A stretch of DNA of 60,963 nucleotides, from contig JAJDNF010000052.1 in assembly GCA_022340805.1 (NCBI GenBank), positions 1 to 60,963 of the forward strand, given 5' to 3'. The stretch is from Chromatiaceae bacterium (GTDB lineage: Bacteria > Pseudomonadota > Gammaproteobacteria > Chromatiales > Chromatiaceae). Shown here in pieces: positions 16,601 through 25,200 of this stretch (position 1 is the first letter of the stretch; each line of letters begins with the position of its first letter). The notes below the pieces were generated by a model. That model searched no databases. It was not told the origin of the DNA and saw nothing but the letters and a program-made list of their open reading frames with translations. Both the position numbers and the translations under genes were made by a program.

Positions 16601-17040
16601 GCGCGCCGCGGCTGCGGGCGCCGAGTGCCGGCCAGACGGTGCTGGCTGACTATGCACAGCTGGGGCTGACCCTGCGTGGGCATCCACTGGCACTGATCAG
16701 GGAGCAGCTGCGTGGGCGTGGGTTCCTGTCGTCGGCGGAGGTCGGCGGGCGTGCGCCGGGTGAGATCGTGCGCGCCGCCGGCCTGGTGCTGATCCGCCAG
16801 CGCCCGGGCAACGGGCGGGCGATCTTCGTCACGCTGGAGGACGAGAGCGGCGGGCTCAACCTGCTGATCTGGGCCGATCTTGCCGAACGTCAGCGCAAGA
16901 TACTGCTCGGCGCGCAGCTGCTCGGCGCTGTCGCGGAGATCCAGCGCGCCGAGGGCGTCCAGCATTTGGTCTGCCGACGCCTGGAAGATCACAGCGATTT
17001 GCTGGGCGGTCTGGCCGTGGTGTCACGCGACTTTCACTGA
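13693..17040 (+). CDS. dnaE2: Error-prone DNA polymerase DnaE2 (ImuC), 1115 aa, with two in-frame insertions
   Basis: C-family polymerase for SOS mutagenesis. The PHP domain begins at the N-terminus (MHYAELHCLSNFTFLRGAS). The palm holds the acidic cluster PPDIDIDFEH, followed by GVFQIESRAQMSMLPR and a C-terminal OB fold (about 985-1080). Start: the ATG at 13693 matches the family; in-frame codons upstream overlap imuB. Two segments do not fit the family: residues about 545-586, between FERRG and LTLADIPAEDP, and about 827-882, between DCTLE and PALRLGL. Their DNA resembles each other and the CACAAAGGnCACGAAGG type of intergenic repeat, yet the frame is kept. Whether the protein folds around these inserts is unknown. 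Confidence 0.9.
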   Translation: MHYAELHCLSNFTFLRGASHPEELVERAHALGYRALAITDECSLSGVVRAHQKADELGLHLIIGSEIQLTDGPRLVLLASNRAGYAQLCRLITRGRRHAAKGSYRLDRADLEDGVPDCLVLLPLLPYETEASVSWLAASFAGRAWLAIELMRDGRDVERLQYAERLAQAYQLPRLASGDVHMHARGRRALQDLLSAIRLNTPVAQLGHARLPNGERHLRSLDDLASLYSPELLDETLRVAERCCFSLDELRYAYPDDVTPMGLAPHAYLRQLTEQGIERRWPAGCPERVRAQIEHELALIAELNYEAYFLTVWDIVRHARERAILCQGRGSAANSAVCYCLGITEVDPSRMNMLFERFISRERNEPPDIDIDFEHQRREEVIQYIYTKYGRERAALAATVITYRTRSAVRDVGKALGLGLEQIEALVAAVAAWRRHAEIEPGHLDEAGFDAANPVLRRLLVLVNMLRGFPRHLSQHVGGFVIAAGRLDELVPIENAAMHERTVIQWEKDDLEALGLLKVDVLALGMLSAIRRAIDLINGFERRGHITANPGPVCLSAKDRNNTKGGDGYSIAQETDRPACAVNPAWLTLADIPAEDPAVYAMIRQADTIGVFQIESRAQMSMLPRLRPTCFYDLVIEVAIVRPGPIQGDMVHPYLRRRQGTEAVDYPSGEVRSVLERTLGVPIFQEQVIKLAMVAAGFTPGEADQLRRAMAAWKRRGGLEPYRKRLMAGMQARGYRREFAERVYRQILGFGDYGFPESHAASFALLVYVSAWLKCHHPAAFCAALINSQPMGFYAPAQLVRDAREHGVEVLPVDVNHSSWDCTLEHAGSNTRDTKVTRGRDENPAAYETTPYSFAPCAVNVPDRRVAHGDPPGPRPPVRGHPPALRLGLCLVRGLSQAAARRVAEARAQGVFSDIPELARRARLNRGDLKALAAADALQGLVGHRHLAAWEVAGVEDAMPLSELGHFSERAPRLRAPSAGQTVLADYAQLGLTLRGHPLALIREQLRGRGFLSSAEVGGRAPGEIVRAAGLVLIRQRPGNGRAIFVTLEDESGGLNLLIWADLAERQRKILLGAQLLGAVAEIQRAEGVQHLVCRRLEDHSDLLGGLAVVSRDFH
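15325..15450 (+). repeat. In-frame repeat-like insert 1 inside dnaE2
   Basis: About 126 bases (42 codons) absent from usual DnaE2 proteins. It contains GCGAAGGACAGG, ACACAAAGGGG, GCGACGGGTATTCG, GAAACCGACC and CTGCGCGGTCAAT. These align in the same order with parts of insert 2. Ends are estimated from where family similarity resumes. Confidence 0.6.
16171..16338 (+). repeat. In-frame repeat-like insert 2 inside dnaE2
   Basis: About 168 bases (56 codons) between the family segments DCTLE and PALRLGL. It contains ACACAAGGGACACGAAGG, TCACAAGGGG, GCGACGAGAATCCG, GAAACCACCC and CTGCGCGGTGAAT, paralleling insert 1. The right-hand part is GC-rich with two CATCCTCCCG-like units and may be partly native. 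Boundaries are approximate. Confidence 0.6.
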
Positions 17041-17155
17041 GCCCGGCCGGGCCTGCCAACCGGCCCCATAGCCATCATCGACAGCAGGCCGTAGCGGTAT
17101 CCGATCGTGCGGGCCGGCCGACATCGGCATATGCACTATGCGTATGCCGTACCGC

Positions 17156-17632
17156 CTACCAGCTGAAGTAGCTGAAACCCTTCTCCTGCAACAGCATGAT
17201 GTCCTGGACGCCGACCGCGACCACCTTGGCGTACTCCACCAGGTTCTGCTCGGTCCAGCCGAGGCTGTTCATCGTGTTCTTGCAGGCGTGGAACGCCACC
17301 CCATAGGCAGCCAGCGACGAGGCGCGTTCCTGGTGCTCCTTGGCGATGGGGCGCTCCGGCGGGTCACCCAGCAGGTGGATGCCGGCACCGAAGCAGGCCA
17401 CCACGACCTCGATATTGTCGCCATAGGTGCGGATCATCTCGCCGACCGAGAACAGGATATGCGACAGGTATTCATTGTCGGCCTTGTTGCACTGATAGAC
17501 GATCTGGTGCTCGGACTTGTCGTCGAAATGCGTGTCAGTGTGATGGGCTTTGGCCTGTTGCAGGGTAAAAAGCCCGGCAGTGGCGCTGGTCCACTGGAGC
17601 AGGCGGCGGCGCGCCTTGTCGATCGGCTGCAT
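17156..17632 (-). CDS. DsrE-family protein with N-terminal signal, 158 aa
   Basis: DsrE/DsrF-like fold protein, a family tied to sulfur-relay or sulfur-trafficking reactions. The N-terminus MQPIDKARRRLLQW plus a hydrophobic stretch ending QQAKA looks like an export signal with an Arg cluster, so it may be periplasmic. The core VVVACFGAGIHLL and VAFHACKNTMNSLG hold two cysteines; the latter is where related proteins carry the functional Cys. The start at 17632 was chosen because the 31 upstream codons are Arg-rich and lie before the signal. It lies downstream of the araC gene on the same strand. Substrate unknown. Confidence 0.78.
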   Translation of the reverse strand: MQPIDKARRRLLQWTSATAGLFTLQQAKAHHTDTHFDDKSEHQIVYQCNKADNEYLSHILFSVGEMIRTYGDNIEVVVACFGAGIHLLGDPPERPIAKEHQERASSLAAYGVAFHACKNTMNSLGWTEQNLVEYAKVVAVGVQDIMLLQEKGFSYFSW

Positions 17633-17773
17633 CGGGATTCCTCTCTTTGGTCGGCACCGCGTCTGGCGGCGGTATCCGTTGGCGCTAGTGTACCGCGCCC
17701 GGGCAAAACGCCCAGCCCAATACACAAATATGCGGATCGAACCGGTGCCGGGGCGGGCAGGCGGGACGACCTG

Positions 17774-18736
17774 TCAACGATAGCGTGCGCGCAGCGTCTC
17801 CGAGGGGTTGCAGCCGAACTGCTGCCGGTAATACGCGGAGAAGCGACCCAGGTGCGTCACCCCGTGTGTCGTGGCGATCGCATCCACTGTGGCCACGTCT
17901 TCCGAGCCGCGCATCAGCGCGCGGTGGACGGCATTCAGGCGCAGCCGGATCAGGTACTGGATCGGCGACAGGCCGATATAGTCCTTAACGCCCTGTTCCA
18001 GGGTTCTCTGGCTGACGCCGAGCTGTGCAGCGACGTCGGCGATGCGCAGATTACTGAAGGCGTGGTCCTGGACAAGCCGTTCGAACCGGCGCAACAGCTG
18101 CATGCGGTTGACATGCTGCGGGCGCGCGCCAGCGTGGCTGCGGTGAGGCAGTACATCGCACACCGCGTCAAACAACCGCGACTCCAGCCAGCTCGTCTGC
18201 GCCTGTGTCTCGGCATCGACAGCCGAGGCTGGGGCATGCGATTGCAGCAAACCGAGCAGTTCGCGCAGCACGCGCCCCAGACGTCGGCCGCCCTCGTCAC
18301 TGCCAGGGACGACTTTTGCCGATCGGGTCGGCAACGCCTCCAGGCGGGCGTCCTCGAGTAGCGTGCGCGGAATCTGCAGCGCAGCCCACCAGGTGTCTGC
18401 GGGCACGAAGTAATCCAGTTCGACATCCTGCGGAAACACGACCACGTCGCACTGAGCAAAGCGAAATCCGTTGATACGACCCGGTTCTCGGGCATTGAGA
18501 AGGTAGCCGACAATTACGTGACCGGCGGGAAAAGCACCGCGCGCAATCAGGGTCTGGTTGTATTCGCCGCTGTCCAGACGGCAGCTGCCGAGCTGTGTCG
18601 CCCGCAGTTCGCCGGCGAACGCCCCGCTGCTGACCTGGGTATGCATGAGGTTGCTCGAGCCGACCGCCTCGGTCAGCTCATCCGGGTCGAACACCGACAG
18701 CGCACGGGTTGTGACAGTGGGAAGAAGCTGAGGCAT
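17774..18736 (-). CDS. AraC-family transcriptional regulator, 320 aa
   Basis: Regulator with an N-terminal sensing domain (about 1-210) and a C-terminal pair of AraC helix-turn-helices (about 215-318: FSNLRIADVAAQLGVSQRTL and GVTHLGRFSAYYRQQFG). The C-terminus ends shortly after NPSETLRARYR. The start at 18736 (MPQLLPTV) is preceded by AAAGGGAT; the longer reading would overlap the sulfatase gene. It is divergent from the sulfatase and upstream of the dsrE-like gene, so either could be its target. The inducer is unknown. Confidence 0.85.
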   Translation of the reverse strand: MPQLLPTVTTRALSVFDPDELTEAVGSSNLMHTQVSSGAFAGELRATQLGSCRLDSGEYNQTLIARGAFPAGHVIVGYLLNAREPGRINGFRFAQCDVVVFPQDVELDYFVPADTWWAALQIPRTLLEDARLEALPTRSAKVVPGSDEGGRRLGRVLRELLGLLQSHAPASAVDAETQAQTSWLESRLFDAVCDVLPHRSHAGARPQHVNRMQLLRRFERLVQDHAFSNLRIADVAAQLGVSQRTLEQGVKDYIGLSPIQYLIRLRLNAVHRALMRGSEDVATVDAIATTHGVTHLGRFSAYYRQQFGCNPSETLRARYR

Positions 18737-18865
18737 CTCGACTATCCCTTTGTTCGGTTTTCTTGCGGATTTTGGATAATCCGACCAAGCGGACCTTTTA
18801 TGCAAGCCATAATCCGCGGGCGTTAACCGCCAACATGGCGGGCAGATAACCAGAGGAGGATCCCT

Positions 18866-20443
18866 ATGCAAAAACAACGATTACTCGAAAAGTCGCGAAT
18901 ACTGATATTCGGCCTGTCGATGTTGCCGATCGCGGGTTGGGCAGCAGACAAGCCGAACATCCTGGTCGTCTGGGGTGACGACATCGGCCAGTCCAATATC
19001 AGCACCTATACCCACGGGCTAGTGGGCTACCAGACGCCCAATATCGACCGTATCGCCAGTGAGGGCATGACCTTCACCGACTACTATGCGGAGCAGTCCT
19101 GCACCGCCGGCCGCGCCTCTTTCATTATGGGCCAGAGCGTGTTCCGCTCCGGACTCTCGAAGGTCGGCCTGCCGGGCGCGAAGGAGGGGATGAGCGAAAA
19201 GGACCCGACCATCGCGGGTATGCTCAAGGCCCACGGCTATGCCACCGGCCAGTTTGGTAAGAATCACCTGGGCGATCGCGACGAGCACCTGCCCACCAAC
19301 CACGGCTTCGACGAGTTCCTCGGCAACCTGTATCACCTCAACGCCGAGGAAGAACCCGAGAATATGGACTACCCGGGCGACATGAAGCTGCCGAGCGGCA
19401 AGACGTTCCGTGAGCAGTTCGGCCCGCGCGGCGTGATTCACTCCTGGGCCATGCCCGATGGCAGCCAGAAGATCGAGGACACCGGACCTCTGACCAGGAA
19501 GCGCATGGAAACCGTGGACGACGAGACCTCCGATGCCGCGATCGACTTCATCCAGCGCCAGCAAAAGGCGGGCAAGCCCTGGTTCGTCTGGTGGAACGGT
19601 ACCCGCATGCACTTCCGTACCCACGTCAAGGAGGAGTTGCGCGGCATCTCCGGACAGGACGAATACGCCGACGGCATGGTCGAGCACGACCGGCACATCG
19701 GCAAATTCCTGAAGCTCTTGGATGATCTGGGTATTGCGGACAACACCATTGTGTTCTACTCCACCGACAACGGCCCACACATGAATACCTGGCCCGACGC
19801 CGGCTGGAACCCCTTCCGCGGCGAGAAGAACACCAACTGGGAAGGTGGTTGGCGCGTACCGGCGATGGTGCGCTGGCCGGGTCACATCAAGCCGGGGCAG
19901 TGGAGCAACGAGATTGTTCACCACATGGACTGGTTCCCGACACTGCTGGCCGCCGCTGGCGACCCCAACGTGACCGAGGAGCTCAAGAAGGGTATGCACA
20001 ACGACGCTATGAAGCGGGACTACAAGGTGCACCTGGACGGCTACAATATGCTGCCGCTGCTCTCTGGCGAGACCGACAAGAGCCCACGCAAGGAGGTATT
20101 TTACTTCTCCGACGACGGCGACCTGACGGCCCTGCGCTACGGCGACTGGAAGGTTCTGTTCATGGAGCAGCCGGCGGCCGGTACCTTCCGCGTGTGGCAG
20201 CAGCCGTTCGTTCCGATGCGCGTGCCCTTCGTATTCAACCTGCGCCGCGACCCCTACGAGCGCGCCACGATCACGTCCAACTCGTACTACGAATGGCTGA
20301 TCGACCGCGCGTACCTGCTGGTACCTGCACAGGCCTATGTGGCGAAGTTCCTGGCGACCTTCAAGGAATTCCCGCCACGTCAGAAGGCCGCGAGCTTCAG
20401 CCTCGACAAGGTGATGGAGAAGTTGGAACCGAGCGGCGGCTGA
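18866..20443 (+). CDS. Exported sulfatase (arylsulfatase family), 525 aa
   Basis: Type I sulfatase that hydrolyses a sulfate ester, predicted periplasmic. A signal peptide runs to about residue 26 (IAGWAA). The metal site NILVVWGDD and the modification motif C79-T-A-G-R83 (CxAxR) are present, so Cys79 should become formylglycine; GKNHLGD and FYSTDNGPH are further conserved sites. RBS GAGGAGG precedes the ATG. No formylglycine-generating enzyme gene is in the window. It is divergent from araC and followed by two hairpins, the second a clear terminator. Natural substrate unknown; an alkylsulfatase-like or phosphonate-type role cannot be ruled out. Confidence 0.88.
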   Translation: MQKQRLLEKSRILIFGLSMLPIAGWAADKPNILVVWGDDIGQSNISTYTHGLVGYQTPNIDRIASEGMTFTDYYAEQSCTAGRASFIMGQSVFRSGLSKVGLPGAKEGMSEKDPTIAGMLKAHGYATGQFGKNHLGDRDEHLPTNHGFDEFLGNLYHLNAEEEPENMDYPGDMKLPSGKTFREQFGPRGVIHSWAMPDGSQKIEDTGPLTRKRMETVDDETSDAAIDFIQRQQKAGKPWFVWWNGTRMHFRTHVKEELRGISGQDEYADGMVEHDRHIGKFLKLLDDLGIADNTIVFYSTDNGPHMNTWPDAGWNPFRGEKNTNWEGGWRVPAMVRWPGHIKPGQWSNEIVHHMDWFPTLLAAAGDPNVTEELKKGMHNDAMKRDYKVHLDGYNMLPLLSGETDKSPRKEVFYFSDDGDLTALRYGDWKVLFMEQPAAGTFRVWQQPFVPMRVPFVFNLRRDPYERATITSNSYYEWLIDRAYLLVPAQAYVAKFLATFKEFPPRQKAASFSLDKVMEKLEPSGG

Positions 20444-20451
20444 TGCCCGAA

Positions 20452-20474
20452 GGCGCCGGGTGATAACCGGCGCC
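20452..20474 (+). other. Perfect hairpin just after the sulfatase stop
   Basis: GGCGCCGG (20452-20459) pairs with CCGGCGCC (20467-20474) over a 7-base loop, 9 bases past the sulfatase stop. No T run follows. It may protect the mRNA 3' end or support the terminator downstream. Confidence 0.5.
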
Positions 20475-20494
20475 ATTTCCCGAGAAGCGATCTG

Positions 20495-20531
20495 TGGCGC
20501 CGTCCCGAGGCATCGGGCGGCGCCATTTTTT
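20495..20531 (+). terminator. Rho-independent terminator of the sulfatase gene
   Basis: TGGCGCC-g-TCCCGA, loop GGCA, TCGGG-c-GGCGCCA (20495-20524), directly followed by six T. Strong stem and T run. Confidence 0.85.
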
Positions 20532-20926
20532 GTTGCGCGGGGAGGGTGTGGCAGATCGTGTTGGCCAGGCGGCGCGCTTCATCGGCGGTTCGGACGTCAA
20601 TGTGCAGCGCGCAGCCGGGATCGGGATTCCTGAAGCGCAGTGCGTGTCCAGCGGGTCAGTCGGCGCGGCGTTTTTGTAGGGGCGGACTTTGCCGGCAATG
20701 CGCTAATATCGGATATTGGGTTTTGCCTGGGCCGTCAAAGGCGCGCGATGCTGGTTTCGCGGTGATGTTGAGGAGAGACAGCCAGCGGGTGGCGATAAAC
20801 AGGGTGGATAAGCGCTGTTAATGTGTGACATAATAAGCGCTATCTATGGGGAAGGCAGGCAGTCGCGGTGCAGGGGTGTCTCTGGGCCTTTTTTGACGTT
20901 TATTCAACCAGATCTTTGAGAATGCC
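20532..20926. other. Non-coding stretch upstream of the RND efflux operon
   Basis: No recognisable gene. The right half is AT-richer and probably holds the efflux promoter. TAAGCGCT occurs twice in direct orientation (20809-20816 and 20834-20841), 25 bases apart, with TAATAA between, a possible operator. Short open frames here show no family similarity. Confidence 0.4.
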
Positions 20927-22099
20927 ATGAATCCACTTTTCGTCTTTGTCGGATTGACAGTAGCCCTGCTGGGGGGCCTAGCCGTGGGACAGGATGGGGA
21001 GCCCGCTCCGGCGCCCGCAATGGACCTGAAGATCCCGGAGCAGCAGATTTACCTGGTGTCGCGCGCCCAGAATACCAACGCCGCGGTGCTGGGTGGCACG
21101 GTTATTCCTTACAAGGTGGTCAATTTGACCGCCCAGATCCCTGGTGAAGTCGAATTCATCGCGGGTGAGGAAGGGGATGCATTCGCTGCCGGCAGCCGGC
21201 TGGTGTCGCTGGATATCTCCAGCATGCTGGCCAAACGCCAGTCAGCCCTGGCCGGCCTCAACAGTGCTCGGGCCGCGCTGGGCAATGCGGAGGTGCAGTA
21301 CCAGCGCGAGATACTGACCCCGAATTCCCAAGGCAACACCATGTTGGGCGGTATGCCCGGTATGGCGAGCATCTTCTCCGACCCGATGCGCTCGATGATG
21401 GGCCAGGGCAGCCCCGGCTTCGAACGTCACTCGAACCTGTACGGACAGGGCGTGCAGATCCAGGCCGCGCGCGATGCGGTCGCGCAGGCGGAGGCAGGGA
21501 TCAGGGAGCTCGACGCGAATATTGCGAACGCCGCGAGCATCGCGCCGTTCGATGGCGTGATAGTGAAAAAGATGGTCGAGAAGGGTGACATCGTGCAGCC
21601 CGGTATGCCATTGGTGGTGTTTGCCGATACCAGCAAGATGGAGATCCAGCTGGAGGTGCCGACCCGCTTGATCCAGGCGCTGTCGGAAGGGGCGGTGCTC
21701 GATGCCCGGCTCGATCGCGGGAATTCTCTGATCAAGGCCAAGGTTTCGCGCATCTTCCCGATGGCCAATACCGGCGGGCATACCACCACGGTCAAGGTAT
21801 CCCTGCCGGATGACAGCGGCGCGCGCGCCGGCATGTATGCCGAGGTGCTGGTACCCGATCCCAGCCACAGCCAGTTCTCTCCGCTGACCATTCCGGCGTC
21901 GGCGATCACCTGGCGTGGCAGCCTGCCGTCGGTGTTCCTGGTATCGCCGGAGCGGACCGAACTGAAGATGCGGGCGCTGCGTCTGGGGGCGGTCATCGGT
22001 GACCGGGTGGCGGTGCTGTCCGGCCTGGAGGAAGGCGATGCGATTCTGATGGCGCCCGACGGTTCGGTGCGCTCGGGACCCTATCGGCCCGGTCTCTAG
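20927..22099 (+). CDS. RND efflux periplasmic adaptor (membrane fusion protein), 390 aa
   Basis: HlyD/AcrA-type adaptor that bridges an RND pump and an outer-membrane channel. The N-terminus MNPLFVFVGLTVALLGGLAVG is an export signal. A first lipoyl half appears around 60-95 (TAQIPGEVEFIAGEEGDAF), then an alpha hairpin (95-205) rich in Ala/Gln, the second lipoyl half (SIAPFDGVIVKKMVEKGDIV), and beta-barrel domains to the end. It is followed by the pump gene 108 bases downstream. The hairpin contains a Met/Gly-rich loop (MLGGMPGMASIFSDPMRSMM) not typical of AcrA. No tolC-like gene is adjacent. Confidence 0.87.
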   Translation: MNPLFVFVGLTVALLGGLAVGQDGEPAPAPAMDLKIPEQQIYLVSRAQNTNAAVLGGTVIPYKVVNLTAQIPGEVEFIAGEEGDAFAAGSRLVSLDISSMLAKRQSALAGLNSARAALGNAEVQYQREILTPNSQGNTMLGGMPGMASIFSDPMRSMMGQGSPGFERHSNLYGQGVQIQAARDAVAQAEAGIRELDANIANAASIAPFDGVIVKKMVEKGDIVQPGMPLVVFADTSKMEIQLEVPTRLIQALSEGAVLDARLDRGNSLIKAKVSRIFPMANTGGHTTTVKVSLPDDSGARAGMYAEVLVPDPSHSQFSPLTIPASAITWRGSLPSVFLVSPERTELKMRALRLGAVIGDRVAVLSGLEEGDAILMAPDGSVRSGPYRPGL

Positions 22100-22207
22100 T
22101 TTCCGCGACTCGGTGAAGGGCGTCCGCAACCATGGCTCGGACGTCCCTCCTTGCGGTCGATTATTTCAGGTTCGTGTGTCCTCTAGGGCAATCGGGAGCA
22201 GACCCTC

Positions 22208-25200
22208 ATGTCCATAGCCAATAAGAAAGATTCGCTGTCCAAAGAAGAACTTGGCTTTGCCGGCCGCCTGGCCGACTCGTTCATTCACTCACCGCTGTCA
22301 CCGCTTCTGTTCGTCGCGATGATGTTGGTGGGCATCTACGGTCTGTACGCGACACCGCGTCAGGAAGATCCGCAGATCTCGGTGCCGATGATCGACATCA
22401 TGCTGCAGATGCCGGGCGCCTCCTCACAGGAAATGTCGCGCCTGGTGGTGAGCCCGCTGGAGCGGCTGGTGAGCGAGATCCGCGGCGTCAAACACGTCTA
22501 CTCGGTCAGCGACGAGGGCATGGGCATTATCACCCTGGAATTCCACGTGGGTGAGGAAATCGAACGCGCCATCGTGCTGACCCACAACAAGGTCCAGGCC
22601 AATCTCGATCTGATGCCGCCCGGCGCAGAGATCCCGCTGATCAAGCCCAAGGAGGTCGACGACGTGCCCGTCGTCACGCTGACCCTGTGGTCGAAGACGA
22701 TGGACGACGCGATCCTGCGCAAGCTTGCGGTCAGCGTGATGCAGCAGCTCAAGGAGCTGCCGCAGACCGGCAATGCCTTTGTCTCGGGTGGACGCGCCGA
22801 ACAGGTGCGCGTCGATGTGCTGCCGGAGCGTCTCAAGGGCTACGGCATCAGCATGGGCCAGATCGCCATGATGATCAAAGGCTTCAACACCAAGCAGACC
22901 GTCGGATCGGTCGAACAGGCGGGCAAGTATTACTGGGTCAAGTCCGGCTCGTTCCTCCAGTCGGCCGCGGATTTCGAGCGCCTGGTGGTCGGCACGTACG
23001 AGGGCCGGCCGATCTTCCTGCGCGATATCGCCCAGGTTACCAAGGGACCCGAGGAGGCCAGCCATCAGGTTGCCTACTACACCGGGCCGGCGCATGAAGG
23101 CGAGGTGGTCGATGGGGCGCAGGCCGTTACCATCGCCATCGCCAAGCAAAAGGGTGCCAACGGCGTCGCGGTGGTCGATGCGATCCTGGCCGATGTCGAG
23201 CACATGAGGGGGCAGCTGATCCCCGACGACGTTCACGTCGAGGTCACCCGCAACTATGGTCAGACGGCCAACCAGAAGGTCAACGACCTGCTGTTCAAGC
23301 TGGTCGTCGCCACGGCCGCGGTAACCTTCCTGGTTGCCGTCTCGCTCGGCGTGCGCCCGGCCATCGTGGTGCTGCTGACCATTCCGGTGGTGCTGGTGAT
23401 CACGGTCTACATGGCGATGATCATGGGCTACACGATCGACCGCGTCAGCCTGTTCGCTTTGATCTTCTCGATCGGCTTCCTGGTCGACAACGCGATCGTC
23501 ATCGTCGAAAACATCTACGCGCGCTGGCTCAGGGTCGGGGAGACCTCGACCGAGGTCGCGGTCGATGCAGTGCGCGAGGTCGGCAACCCGACGATACTTG
23601 CCACCTACACGGTCATCGCGGCACTGCTGCCGATGGGATTCGTACGCGGCATGATGGGCCCGTACATGGAACCCATCCCGGCGCTTGGCTCGGTGGCGAT
23701 GATCTTCTCGCTGATTGCTGCGGTGGTGTTCGCGCCGTGGCTGGCGATGCGCATGATTCCGCCGATGTCCAAACTGCACAAGATGGAGGCGCGCGACCAC
23801 AAGATCGACGAGTGGCTCGGTCGCTTCTACCACAAGGTCATCGGCCGGCTGCTCGACAGTAAGGTCTGGGGCTGGGGCTTCCTGGTCGGCCTGGTGGTGG
23901 CCTTCGTGATCACCATCATGATGTTCCTCAGCATCACCGGCTATGCGGTGCGGGTAAAGATGCTGCCTTATGACAACAAGTCCGAATTCGCGCTGGTCAT
24001 AGATATGCCGGATGGCACGGCGCTCCCGGATACGATCAACGTGACGTCCGAGATCGTCGACAAGCTGCGCACGATCCCCGAGGTCACCGATATCCAGACC
24101 TATGCGGGTACCGCGCGTCCGTTCGATTTCAATGGCCTGGTACGCCACTACTATCTGCGCCAGTTCCCGTGGCAGGCCGAGGTGCAGATCCAGTTGCTGC
24201 CCAAGAAGGAGCGGCACCGCACCAGCCATGAGATCGCCCAGGAGGCGAGGGAACTGCTCAGGCCGATCGGTGCGGCCAGCAAGGCGGTCATCACCGTGGT
24301 GGAAATGCCGCCCGGCCCGCCGGTATTGCAGACGGTGGTCGCCGAGGTGCACGGCCCGGATGCCCAGACACGCGCCAGCGTCGCGACCATGATGACCGAG
24401 CTGTTCCACGAGTCGCCGCTGATCGACGACGTCGACAACTTCATGCGCGAGGACCAGGAGATCTGGCGCTTCGACGTGGATCTCGACAAGGCGGCCAACC
24501 AGGGCGTCACGCTGGAGACCATCAACCAGCACCTGGCGATGGCGATGGGCATGTTCAAGGTCGGGGATATCAAGGAGCCCCTGGTCTACGAGCCGACCTA
24601 TATCCTGCTGCAGGTGCCACTGGCCAAGCGGTCCCAACTGTCCCTGATGGCCGACATGCCGGTTATGACCCAGGACGGTCGGACGGTACCGCTGGGTGAA
24701 CTCGGTACCTTTGTGAAGGACAAACAGGATCCGCTGATCTTCCACAAGGATCTGCGGTCCGTGGAGTTTGTCGTCGGGGACGCGGTCGGTGCATTGCCGG
24801 CGCCGATCTATGCAATGAACGACATCGATGAACGGCTGAAGAGCCACCCGACCCCGGACGGTGTGATCATGTCGGGCACGATGATCGATGCGCCTAAGTA
24901 TGACGATGTATCCGGCTTCGAGTGGTCGGGTGAGTGGACCGTGACCTACGAGACCTTCCGCGACATGGGCATCGCGTTCGGCGTCGCGCTGGTGGCCATC
25001 TACATGCTGGTGGTCTGGCAGTTCGGCAATTTCTCGATCCCGGCCGTTATCATGGCGCCGATTCCGCTGACCATGCTCGGGATAATCCCGGGCCATTGGC
25101 TGCTCAATGCGGAGTTCACCGCCACCTCGATGATCGGCTGGATCGCGTTGGCCGGTATCATCGTGCGCAACTCTATCCTGTTGATCGACTTCACGATCAA

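Noticed and set aside
20494..20821. Two short plus-strand frames after the sulfatase
   Set aside because: One begins in the terminator hairpin and neither shows any family feature or ribosome-binding site.
22424..25096. Very long open frame on the minus strand across the RND pump gene
   Set aside because: It is antisense to an unmistakable RND transporter, is rich in Arg/His/Asp typical of reversed high-GC codons, and matches no family. The same applies to long minus-strand frames across dnaE2, aspS and the sulfatase.
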